A DNA stretch of 35,489 bases from an uncultured Roseicyclus sp. GTDB lineage: Bacteria > Pseudomonadota > Alphaproteobacteria > Rhodobacterales > Rhodobacteraceae. The position numbers and the translations under genes were made by a program. Where the stretch lies: NCBI RefSeq assembly GCF_937892565.1, contig NZ_CALAHQ010000026.1, positions 1 through 35,489 on the forward strand. The letters run 5' to 3'. The notes under the pieces are model-generated. The model searched no databases. It saw only the letters and a program-made list of their open reading frames with translations, and was not told the origin of the DNA. This document shows, in pieces, positions 24,236 through 31,789 of this stretch (within the stretch, counting starts at the first letter, position 1; each line of letters starts with the position of its first letter).

Positions 24236-27132
24236 GCGCCCAGAAGCCGCCGATCGATCCCCGGGCTCAGCCGGTCGCGGATCAGCGCCACGGGATGTGA
24301 TCGCAGCGTCAGGCGCATGGCGACGTAATCCTCTACCACTGCTTCGCCCTCGGTCATCCTGGGCAGATGGGCCAAGGGTTCCACAATGCCTTCCCCGTCC
24401 AGATCGCCTGAAAACAGCGGCAGTTCCTGTTTCGGCACAAGCGCGCGGGCGGCCCACAGCGCGTCGCGTCGGGTGATCCCAAGGCTGGCAAAGGCATCGG
24501 CTTCGGCCAGGATGGTCAGCGTTTTTGCCCCCAGCCCGGCGCGGCGCCAGACATCGTCCACCGCCCGATAGCCATTGCCGCGCGCCGCTGTCAGCCAATC
24601 GGCTTCATCCTCGTGCATCGCCTTGATCTGGCGGAACCCCAGCCGTAGCGCCAGCGCGCCGGTTTCGGTGCGTTCCATCACATTGTCCCAATGCGAGCGG
24701 TTGATGCAGACCGGCCGCACCTCGACCCCATGTTCACGCGCGTCGCGCACGATCTGGGCAGGCGCGTAAAAGCCCATCGGTTGGGAATTCAGCAGCGCAC
24801 AGGCAAAGATGCCCGGATGGTGCCGTTTCAGCCACGCCGAGGCATAGACCAAAAGCGCGAAACTGGCCGCATGGCTTTCGGGAAATCCGTAGCTGCCGAA
24901 GCCTTCGATCTGGGAAAAGCAGCGTTCGGCGAAATCGGCGTCATAGCCGTTGTTGCGCATGCCGCGCAGAAATCGGGTGCGGAATTCGGTGACGGACCCG
25001 TGTTTCTTGAAAGTGGCCAGCGCCCGGCGCAGCCCGTCGGCTTCTTCGGCGGTAAAGCCTGCGCCGGTGATGGCGATCTGCATCGCCTGTTCCTGAAACA
25101 AGGGCACCCCCAGCGTCTTGCCCAAGACGCGCCCCAGATCATCCGAGGGGAAACTGACCGCTTCCTCGCCGTTGCGCCGCCGGATGAAGGGGTGGACCAT
25201 GTCACCCTGAATGGGGCCCGGGCGGATGATCGCCACTTGTATCACCAGATCGTAGAAACAGCGCGGCCGCAGGCGGGGCAGGAAATTCATCTGGGCGCGG
25301 CTTTCGACCTGAAACACGCCCAGGCTGTCGGATCGGCACAGCATGTCATAGACGGCCGGGTCTTCGGGCGGCAGGGTTGCCAGCGTGTAGTCGGCTTGAT
25401 GATGCAGGCGCAGCAATCCAAAGGCTTTTCTTATACAAGAAAGCATCCCAAGGGCAAGGATATCGACCTTTAGGATGCCCAAGGCATCGATGTCATCCTT
25501 GTCCCATGCGATGACGGTGCGCTCCGCCATGCTGGCATTCTCGATCGGGACCAGCTCATCAAGCCGCCCTTCGGTGATGACAAAGCCGCCGACATGCTGA
25601 GACAGATGGCGGGGAAAGCCGATGATCTCTTCGATCAGCGCGATGGTCTGTTTCAGGCGCGGGCTGTCGGGGTCCAGGCCGATCTCGCGCATCCGCGCCA
25701 CTTCGGGCCCGGTTTTCGACCATGATCCCCAGATCTGTGACGACAGCGCCGACAGCACATCCTCGGACAGACCCATGGCGCGGCCCACTTCGCGCACGGC
25801 GCGCTTGCCGCGATAATGGATCACGGTGGCGCATAGCCCTGCGCGGTGGCGGCCATAGCGGTCGTAGATGTGCTGGATCACCTCTTCGCGGCGTTCATGT
25901 TCGAAATCGACATCGATATCGGGCGGCTCGCCGCGTGCCTCGGACACGAATCGCTCGAACACCATGGTACCGATTTCGGGTGATACGCTGGTCACGCCCA
26001 GCGCGTAGCAGGTGATGGAATTGGCTGCCGATCCGCGCCCCTGGCACAAGATGCCGCGCGACCGGGCAAAGCCCACGATGTCATGGACGGTCAGGAAATA
26101 GGGCTCATACCCCAGTTTGGCGATCAGGCGCAGCTCATGAGCAAGCTGGGTTTGCGCGCGGTCCGGGATGCCTTGGGGGTAGCGCCAGTTCAGCCCGGCT
26201 TGGGCCAGCCGCCGCAAGCGGTCAGCGGCGGATTCGCCCCCGGTGATTTCCGAGGGGTATTCGTAGCGCAAGGACCGGATGTCAAAGCTGAGCCCGGCGG
26301 CGATGTCGCCGGCGCGGTCCACCGCATCCTCATGCCCGCGAAAGATGCGCCGCACGTCACCCTCGCCGCGCAGGCGCTGTTCGGCATTGGCTTGCGCTGC
26401 GGTGCCCAGATCCTCGACGCGCAATCCTTCGCGGATGCAGGTCAGGATGTCGGTCAGCCGCCGACGACTGCCGTGATGCATGATCGGTCGGGCCGAGGCA
26501 ACGGGGGGCAGGCCAAGGCTTTCGGCCAGCACGCGGGCGGCGGCAAAACGCGCGCCATCTTGCCCGTCATAGGCGGGCGCCATGAGCAGATGCATCGCAG
26601 GCCGCAGGCTTGCCACCAGCCGCCCGGCGGCGCGCTGCCATCCCGGCGCGGGGGTGTCGGGGGCATGCAGCAACAGTGCCAGACCTTGGGGAAACGTCAG
26701 CACATCGTCGACCGTCAGCTCGCACGCGCCTTTTTTCGCGCGCTGCCGCCCCGTCGACAGGATGCGGCACAGGTTGCCCCAACCCGTTCGGTCGCGCGGC
26801 AGCGCGGTCAGCGTCACACCATCGGCCAACACCAGACAGGCGGCAGGCAACAGCCGGGGCAGATGGTCGATGGGCGCACGCGGGGCTGGGGGCAGATGCG
26901 CGGGCTTGGGCGGGCCGATGGGGTCGGTACGGGCCGCCTTGGCATCGACGATATCTTGTTCGATCCTACGCAGTTCGGACCACGCGCGCACCACGCCCGA
27001 GACGGAATTCACATCCGCAATCGCGATGGCCGAAATCCCCAGAAGCGCCGCACGCCGCGCATATTCCTCGGGGTGGGAGCCACCCGTCAGGAAGGTGAAG
27101 TTGGAGGTGATGGAGAGTTCCGCGAATCCCAT
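24190..27132 (-). CDS. dnaE2: Error-prone DNA polymerase DnaE2, apparently C-terminally truncated
   Basis: DnaE2 is a C-family polymerase used in damage-induced mutagenesis, normally with ImuA and ImuB. The 980-residue product has a PHP-like N-terminus (FTFLTGGSHPEEYARRA, IAIADVNSVSG), the palm motif CQGRGSAANS (363-372), the catalytic PPDIDVDFE (D405, D407) and LGILKVDILALGML. VIIRPGPIQGDMVHP-like text (AIIRPGPIQ) and a helix-hairpin-helix region follow. Typical members run to about 1,050-1,150 residues and end with an OB-fold. Here similarity stops near RSHPVALIRDRLSPG, and the final residues (GAHVPLKGHASALQGA) are encoded by the palindrome cluster. Start ATG 27132 lies 14 bp from a LexA-type operator. 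No imuA/imuB gene is adjacent. Confidence 0.92.
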   Translation of the reverse strand: MGFAELSITSNFTFLTGGSHPEEYARRAALLGISAIAIADVNSVSGVVRAWSELRRIEQDIVDAKAARTDPIGPPKPAHLPPAPRAPIDHLPRLLPAACLVLADGVTLTALPRDRTGWGNLCRILSTGRQRAKKGACELTVDDVLTFPQGLALLLHAPDTPAPGWQRAAGRLVASLRPAMHLLMAPAYDGQDGARFAAARVLAESLGLPPVASARPIMHHGSRRRLTDILTCIREGLRVEDLGTAAQANAEQRLRGEGDVRRIFRGHEDAVDRAGDIAAGLSFDIRSLRYEYPSEITGGESAADRLRRLAQAGLNWRYPQGIPDRAQTQLAHELRLIAKLGYEPYFLTVHDIVGFARSRGILCQGRGSAANSITCYALGVTSVSPEIGTMVFERFVSEARGEPPDIDVDFEHERREEVIQHIYDRYGRHRAGLCATVIHYRGKRAVREVGRAMGLSEDVLSALSSQIWGSWSKTGPEVARMREIGLDPDSPRLKQTIALIEEIIGFPRHLSQHVGGFVITEGRLDELVPIENASMAERTVIAWDKDDIDALGILKVDILALGMLSCIRKAFGLLRLHHQADYTLATLPPEDPAVYDMLCRSDSLGVFQVESRAQMNFLPRLRPRCFYDLVIQVAIIRPGPIQGDMVHPFIRRRNGEEAVSFPSDDLGRVLGKTLGVPLFQEQAMQIAITGAGFTAEEADGLRRALATFKKHGSVTEFRTRFLRGMRNNGYDADFAERCFSQIEGFGSYGFPESHAASFALLVYASAWLKRHHPGIFACALLNSQPMGFYAPAQIVRDAREHGVEVRPVCINRSHWDNVMERTETGALALRLGFRQIKAMHEDEADWLTAARGNGYRAVDDVWRRAGLGAKTLTILAEADAFASLGITRRDALWAARALVPKQELPLFSGDLDGEGIVEPLAHLPRMTEGEAVVEDYVAMRLTLRSHPVALIRDRLSPGIDRRLLGAHVPLKGHASALQGA

Positions 27133-27140
27133 GGGGTGAG

Positions 27141-27146
27141 AGTATA
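27141..27146 (-). promoter_or_regulatory. Likely -10 box of dnaE2
   Basis: On the minus strand TATACT (27146-27141) lies 8 bases from the dnaE2 ATG. Transcription would then begin at or next to the start codon, so the mRNA may be leaderless; no ribosome site precedes the ATG. The -35 region is poor (TCCCCA at 17 bases). The LexA-type operator touches the upstream edge of this box. Confidence 0.45.
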
Positions 27147-27160
27147 TTCACGTTTTGTTC
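27146..27160. promoter_or_regulatory. LexA (SOS) operator upstream of dnaE2
   Basis: The minus strand reads GAAC-AAAACGT-GAAT, which matches the alphaproteobacterial LexA consensus GAAC-N7-GAAC at 7 of 8 fixed positions. It covers the spacer of the probable dnaE2 promoter and touches its -10 box, an ideal place for repression. dnaE2 is a known LexA target in this class, which makes the site credible. Confidence 0.65.
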
Positions 27161-27175
27161 TTTTGGGGAGAGGGG

Positions 27176-27655
27176 TCATGCCAAGCCGAACTCTGCCAGA
27201 ACCGCCGCGTAGATCGGCCGCTTGAAGGGCACGATCAGCCCCAGCAATTCGGCCCCGCCCATCCAGCGCCAGTCGGAAAACTCCACATCCTTGTGGGTCA
27301 GGTCGATCACGTCGTCGGGTGCGGTCAGTTCAAAGCGCACCCATTTCTGCGCCTGTCCGCGATAGCGGCCCTTCCAGCGGCCAGGCACGACCTCGGCGGG
27401 CAGGTCGTAGTGGTGCCAATCTGCGGTTTGCGCCACCAGCCGCACCGCATCGCGGCCCACCCCGGTTTCTTCCTGCAATTCGCGATAGGCGGCCTCCAGC
27501 GGGGTTTCGCCCTGGTCGATGCCGCCCTGTGGCATTTGCCATGCGGGGCTGTCCATGTCGGCGCGCTGGCCGGCAAACACGCGGCCATCGGCATGGGTCA
27601 ACACCACACCGACACAGGGCCGATAGGGCAGGCGCGCGATCTCTTGGGGCGTCAC
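27176..27655 (-). CDS. rppH: RNA pyrophosphohydrolase RppH (Nudix)
   Basis: RppH converts 5'-triphosphate RNA ends to monophosphates and so triggers RNase E decay. The 159-residue product begins at GTG 27655 as MTPQEIARLPYRPCVGVVL, the normal N-terminus of the family. A TTG at 27679 would add eight non-family residues and overlap ctpA. The Nudix box GGIDQGETPLEAAYRELQ plus EETGV covers about 44-66. WHHYDLP and GRWKGRYRGQAQKWV are also typical of RppH. It lies 4 bp after the ctpA stop, so coupling with ctpA is likely. Confidence 0.92.
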   Translation of the reverse strand: MTPQEIARLPYRPCVGVVLTHADGRVFAGQRADMDSPAWQMPQGGIDQGETPLEAAYRELQEETGVGRDAVRLVAQTADWHHYDLPAEVVPGRWKGRYRGQAQKWVRFELTAPDDVIDLTHKDVEFSDWRWMGGAELLGLIVPFKRPIYAAVLAEFGLA

Positions 27656-27659
27656 GGGG

Positions 27660-28994
27660 TCAATTGCCCCGCGGGCCAAGCGCGTTCAGCCCGGTCAGGA
27701 TGTCGATGGCATAGGCCAGTTGATAATCCTCGTTGCGCAACCGCGCGGTCGCCTCGGCAATGGCTTGTTCTTCTTCGAGTTGGCGCAATTCATCCTCCGA
27801 CAGGGTCGAGTTCTGGATCGCGCCGCGCAGGCTGGCCTCGTTGCGGCCGCCCCGGGCTTGGTCCTCATCCTCGGGTGTCTCGACCGCAGGGCGCTGTTCG
27901 ACCAGAATATCGGGCGCAATTCCCAGCGCCTGAATGGACCGCCCCGACGGGGTATAATAGAGCGAGGTGGTCAACCGCATCGCGCCTTCGCCCGCCAAAG
28001 GCATGATCGACTGGACCGATCCCTTGCCAAAACTGTTGGTGCCCACGATCACGGCGCGGCGGTGATCTTGAAGCGCGCCCGCCACGATTTCCGAAGCCGA
28101 GGCCGAACCGCCGTTGACCAGCACGACCAATGGCCGCCCATCGATCAGATCGCCGGGGGTGGCGTTGTAGCGGTCGCCATCCTCGGGGCGGCGGCCACGG
28201 GTTGACACGATCTCACCTTGTTCGAGAAACGCGTCGCTGACGCGGATCGCCTGATTGAGCAGCCCGCCGGGATTGTTGCGCAAATCCAGAACCACGCCAT
28301 TGAGATTGTCGAGCCCGCCCAGTTCCGCAATCAAATCGCGCAACCCTTCCTGAAGATTGGGGTAGGTCTGATCGTTGAAGGTCGAGACGCGCACAATGGC
28401 CGTGTTGCCCTCGAGCCGCGCCCGCACGGCGGTCAGCCGGATACGGTCGCGCACGATGGTGATGTCAAAGGGTTGATCGCGGGTTTCGCGCACCACCGTG
28501 ATCGTGATTTCGGACCCGACCGGGCCGCGCATCAGGTCCACCGCCTGTTCCAGCGTCAGGCCCAAAAGCGCCTCGCCATCGACATGGGTGATGAAATCGC
28601 CCGCTTCCACGCCCGCGGCCATCGCGGGGGTGTCATCCATTGGCGTGATCACGCGCACGAACCCGTCTTCTTGCGTCACTTCGATGCCAAGACCGCCGAA
28701 TTCGCCGCGCGTCTGCACCTGCATGTCGTCGAAATCACTGGGGGGCAGATATCCGGAATGCGGGTCGAGCGATGTGAGCATGCCGTTGATCGCGGCTTCG
28801 ATCAGCGCGGCCTCATCCACCTCTTCGACATAGTTGGCGCGGATGCGTTCGAAGATGTCGCCAAACAGGTCGAGCTGTTCATAGACCGAACTGTTGGCGC
28901 GCGCTTCCTGAGCAATAAGCGGCCCGGCCACCTGAGTGCTCAGCAAGACCCCGCCTGCAATGCCGCCAAGGGCGGCGATGATCAGCTTATTCAT
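27660..28994 (-). CDS. ctpA: Carboxyl-terminal processing protease CtpA (S41)
   Basis: A periplasmic PDZ protease of the Prc/CtpA family that trims or degrades envelope proteins, often wall hydrolases. The 444-residue product has an N-terminal membrane/signal segment (1-28), a PDZ domain (about 90-175, with GGLGIEV and AGVEAGDFITHVDGEAL), and the S41 catalytic dyad at S299 in GGSASASE and K324 in SFGKGS, spaced 25 residues as in E. coli Prc. The C-terminal 60 residues are charged and Glu/Arg-rich. Start ATG 28994 follows GAAGGA at 8 bases. It follows the EnvC-like gene by 17 bp; in other bacteria CtpA and EnvC-type factors act in the same cell-wall pathway. Confidence 0.94.
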   Translation of the reverse strand: MNKLIIAALGGIAGGVLLSTQVAGPLIAQEARANSSVYEQLDLFGDIFERIRANYVEEVDEAALIEAAINGMLTSLDPHSGYLPPSDFDDMQVQTRGEFGGLGIEVTQEDGFVRVITPMDDTPAMAAGVEAGDFITHVDGEALLGLTLEQAVDLMRGPVGSEITITVVRETRDQPFDITIVRDRIRLTAVRARLEGNTAIVRVSTFNDQTYPNLQEGLRDLIAELGGLDNLNGVVLDLRNNPGGLLNQAIRVSDAFLEQGEIVSTRGRRPEDGDRYNATPGDLIDGRPLVVLVNGGSASASEIVAGALQDHRRAVIVGTNSFGKGSVQSIMPLAGEGAMRLTTSLYYTPSGRSIQALGIAPDILVEQRPAVETPEDEDQARGGRNEASLRGAIQNSTLSEDELRQLEEEQAIAEATARLRNEDYQLAYAIDILTGLNALGPRGN

Positions 28995-29011
28995 GGCATC
29001 CATCCTTCGTC

Positions 29012-30145
29012 TCAGTCGCGCCCCAGATCGGTGAACCAATTCGCCGGGTCGACGGGCGCGCCGTTTTCCCGCAATTCCATATAAAGCGTTTCCGTCAGGG
29101 CAACGCCACCACCTTGCGGGGTGGCGACGATCAATTCTTCGGTGCCGCTTTCCGGCTGGCCCGGCATGAGACCCAAGGGTGCTGTGCCTGATACCAGCGC
29201 GTCCGTTCCCACATAGAGCGTTTCAATCCCCGCCAGGATCAGCAGATAGCCGCCTTCGGGTTCAAGGATAATGACATTTCCGTAATCGAGAAGCGGCCCC
29301 GCATAGCGCACCGAGGCCGGCCAAGGTGCCGTGACAAGCGCGCCGGGGCGCGTGGCAAGCACAAGCCCCGGTCGCGCCACGCCTGCCGCATCGGGTTCGC
29401 CAAAGGACCGCAACCGCGATCCAAGAACGGGCGGCGCAAGCGTGCCGCGGGCCGCCGCGAAATCCGGCAGCTCACGCGCCGCGGCGGGTGGATCGCGCGC
29501 CAGCAGCGCCGACAGATCATCCAGCGAACTGACACTGGCGATCAGTTGGGTCATGGCGATGTCATCGCTCAGGAAGTTTTCGGGCAGCGCCCGCCGCTCT
29601 GCAATCGCTTGGCTCAGAAGCGTGCGCGCATCCTGTGCGCGTGCCAGCGCCGTGTTGAGTTGGCCCAGCGCGTCATCTTGCACAGCGCGCAGGGCGGCCA
29701 GCTCTTCCAATTGCAGCCGCAGGGCCCGGGCCTCGGCGGCGACGGCGGGTGTCATCGCGGACAAGATCATCCCCGACCGCGCGGTGCCCATCGGGCCCGC
29801 TGGATGCAGCAAAACAACAGGCGCAGGGGCAGCCTCGACAGTCTGCAACACACCAAGCAGACGCGAAAGCCGATCTCTTTCAGCCTCGAACATCAGCAAG
29901 ATCGTTTGTTCGCGCAGCGCGGCTTGGCGGATGCCCTCGCGCAGCGCCAGCAGCCCTTCCTCATAGGCGCGCACGGTCTGGGTCAGGGCCGCGACCCGAT
30001 CGCGCGCGTCTTCGGCTTCAAGCAGCGCAAAGCCCGCCTGTTGCAGCATTTCGGCAGCCTGTGTGGCTGTCTGGGCAGCGTTCAGTTCCGCCCGCGCCGG
30101 GCCGGCGAGCAGCAAGGCAGCACAAAGGGCGACACGCAGTCTCAT
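29012..30145 (-). CDS. EnvC-like murein hydrolase activator (M23/LytM, degenerate)
   Basis: The 377-residue product has a signal peptide (1-19, ending ARA before ELN). A long helical, Ala/Leu/Arg/Gln-rich region (about 22-215) likely forms coiled coils. The C-terminal LytM/M23-like domain (about 255-375) includes VRYAGPLLDYGNVIILEPEGGYLLILAG. The metal ligands of active M23 peptidases (H-x3-D and H-x-H) are not present at the expected places, as in E. coli EnvC, which activates amidases instead of cutting the wall itself. Its ATG overlaps the gpmI stop (ATGA), so translation is probably coupled, and ctpA follows. Confidence 0.85.
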   Translation of the reverse strand: MRLRVALCAALLLAGPARAELNAAQTATQAAEMLQQAGFALLEAEDARDRVAALTQTVRAYEEGLLALREGIRQAALREQTILLMFEAERDRLSRLLGVLQTVEAAPAPVVLLHPAGPMGTARSGMILSAMTPAVAAEARALRLQLEELAALRAVQDDALGQLNTALARAQDARTLLSQAIAERRALPENFLSDDIAMTQLIASVSSLDDLSALLARDPPAAARELPDFAAARGTLAPPVLGSRLRSFGEPDAAGVARPGLVLATRPGALVTAPWPASVRYAGPLLDYGNVIILEPEGGYLLILAGIETLYVGTDALVSGTAPLGLMPGQPESGTEELIVATPQGGGVALTETLYMELRENGAPVDPANWFTDLGRD

Positions 30146-31671
30146 GTGATCAAGGACCGCCCCGTCATCTGGGCTGGCTGCGGCAGGCCCAGCAATTGCA
30201 GCAGGCTTGGGGCCAGATCGGCAAGGCTTCCATCGCGCAAACGGGCACCGGGCGGGCCGCCCACAAGGATCACCGGGACCGGGTTGGTCGTATGCGCGGT
30301 GTGCGGGCCGCCCGTGGCCGGATCGCGCATGGTTTCGCAATTGCCGTGATCGGCCGTGACGATCATCGCGCCCCCGGCTTTCTCGACCGCTTTCACCACC
30401 TGCCCCAGCCCTTGATCCACCGCCTCACAGGCGCGGATGGCCGCCTGCAGATCACCGGTGTGGCCCACCATGTCGGGGTTGGCGTAATTGACCACGATCA
30501 GATCATAACCCGCCCCGATGGCTGCCACCAGATGCTCGGTCACCTCGGGGGCCGACATTTCGGGTTGCAGATCATAGGTGGCCACCTTGGGCGATTGCGC
30601 CATGTAGCGGTCTTCGCCCGGCACGGGGGGTTCGCGGCCGCCGTTCAGGAAAAAGGTGACATGGGGGTATTTCTCGGTCTCGGCGATGTGGAATTGGCGC
30701 AAACCGTGTTGGGCCACCCAATCGGCCAGCGTGTTCACGATGTCACCCTTGGGATAGACCGTCGTCATGAAACGGTCGTGAGCCTTGGAATAGCTGACCA
30801 TCCCGAGCACCGCGGCCAGCTTTGGCCGGGCCCCGGTGTCAAAGGCGTCAAAACCCGGTTCTGCCAGCGCGCTCAGGATTTCGCGCGCGCGGTCGGAGCG
30901 GAAATTCAGACAGAAAATCCCGTCGCCATCGCGCATGCCCGCATAATCGCCGACAATCGTGGGCAAGATGAATTCGTCGGTTTCGCCCCGGTCATAGGCG
31001 GCGGCCAGCGCGGCCTGGACGGTGGCGGCGCTGACATCGCCCAGCGCTTGCGTCATGGCGCGATAGGCGCGCGCGACACGGTCCCAGCGGTTGTCGCGGT
31101 CCAGCGCGAAATAGCGCCCGATCAGGGTGGCGATCTGCGCGCCTTGCGGCATCATGGCCACCATGTCGTCGAGATAGCGTTTGGCCGAATGCGGCGCCAC
31201 ATCGCGGCCATCGGCGATGGCGTGGATCCGCACGGGCACCCCGGCAGCGGCGATGATCCGGGCGGCGGCCATCAGATGGCGGTGCTGGGAATGCACCCCG
31301 CCATCGGAGGCCAGTCCGATCAGATGCGCCGCCCCGCCGCTGGCCCGCAGCGCCGCGATGAAGCCCGTCAGCGCGGGTTCCGTGGCAAGGCTGCCGCTGT
31401 CCACCGCCGCATCGATGCGCACCAGATCCATTGGCACGACGCGCCCGGCGCCGATGGTGGTGTGGCCCACCTCGGAATTGCCCATCTGCCCCTCGGGCAG
31501 GCCCACCGCCCGCCCATGGGTGACCAGCCGGGCATTGGGGCAGGCTTGCATCAGCCGGTCCATGTTGGGCGTATGTGCCTGATGCGGCGCATTGTCGGCC
31601 GGTGTCGGGCCGATGCCCCAACCATCAAGAATGCAAAGCACCACGGGTCTTGGCGTGCGTGTGTCTGGCAT
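30142..31671 (-). CDS. gpmI: 2,3-bisphosphoglycerate-independent phosphoglycerate mutase
   Basis: Interconverts 3- and 2-phosphoglycerate in glycolysis and gluconeogenesis with two Mn2+ ions. The 509-residue product shows LCILDGWG with the first metal Asp, GQMGNSEVGHTTIGAGR with the phosphorylated S66, ASDGGVHSQHRHL, ADGRDVAP, NFRSDRARE, NYANPDMVGHTGD and TADHGNCE. Start ATG 31671 follows AAGGAGG at about 9 bases. It leads the minus-strand run gpmI, envC-like, ctpA, rppH. The 118-bp region to the glycosyltransferase start is divergent. Confidence 0.96.
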   Translation of the reverse strand: MPDTRTPRPVVLCILDGWGIGPTPADNAPHQAHTPNMDRLMQACPNARLVTHGRAVGLPEGQMGNSEVGHTTIGAGRVVPMDLVRIDAAVDSGSLATEPALTGFIAALRASGGAAHLIGLASDGGVHSQHRHLMAAARIIAAAGVPVRIHAIADGRDVAPHSAKRYLDDMVAMMPQGAQIATLIGRYFALDRDNRWDRVARAYRAMTQALGDVSAATVQAALAAAYDRGETDEFILPTIVGDYAGMRDGDGIFCLNFRSDRAREILSALAEPGFDAFDTGARPKLAAVLGMVSYSKAHDRFMTTVYPKGDIVNTLADWVAQHGLRQFHIAETEKYPHVTFFLNGGREPPVPGEDRYMAQSPKVATYDLQPEMSAPEVTEHLVAAIGAGYDLIVVNYANPDMVGHTGDLQAAIRACEAVDQGLGQVVKAVEKAGGAMIVTADHGNCETMRDPATGGPHTAHTTNPVPVILVGGPPGARLRDGSLADLAPSLLQLLGLPQPAQMTGRSLIT

Positions 31672-31789
31672 GGGGCGCTGCCTCCTTTGCGGGGGTTCTA
31701 GCAGTGTGCAGGCCGGGTGCAAGCACGCCCACCCCCCGCGTGGCGGATGACATCGGACTTTTCGCGCGCTATGCTGAACTTTGGAGCAG

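Noticed and set aside
29749..31701. 650-codon plus-strand open frame
   Set aside because: It is antisense to gpmI and the envC-like gene, whose conserved motifs are unmistakable. High GC removes stops from the opposite strand; the translation is His/Gly/Arg-rich without family character.
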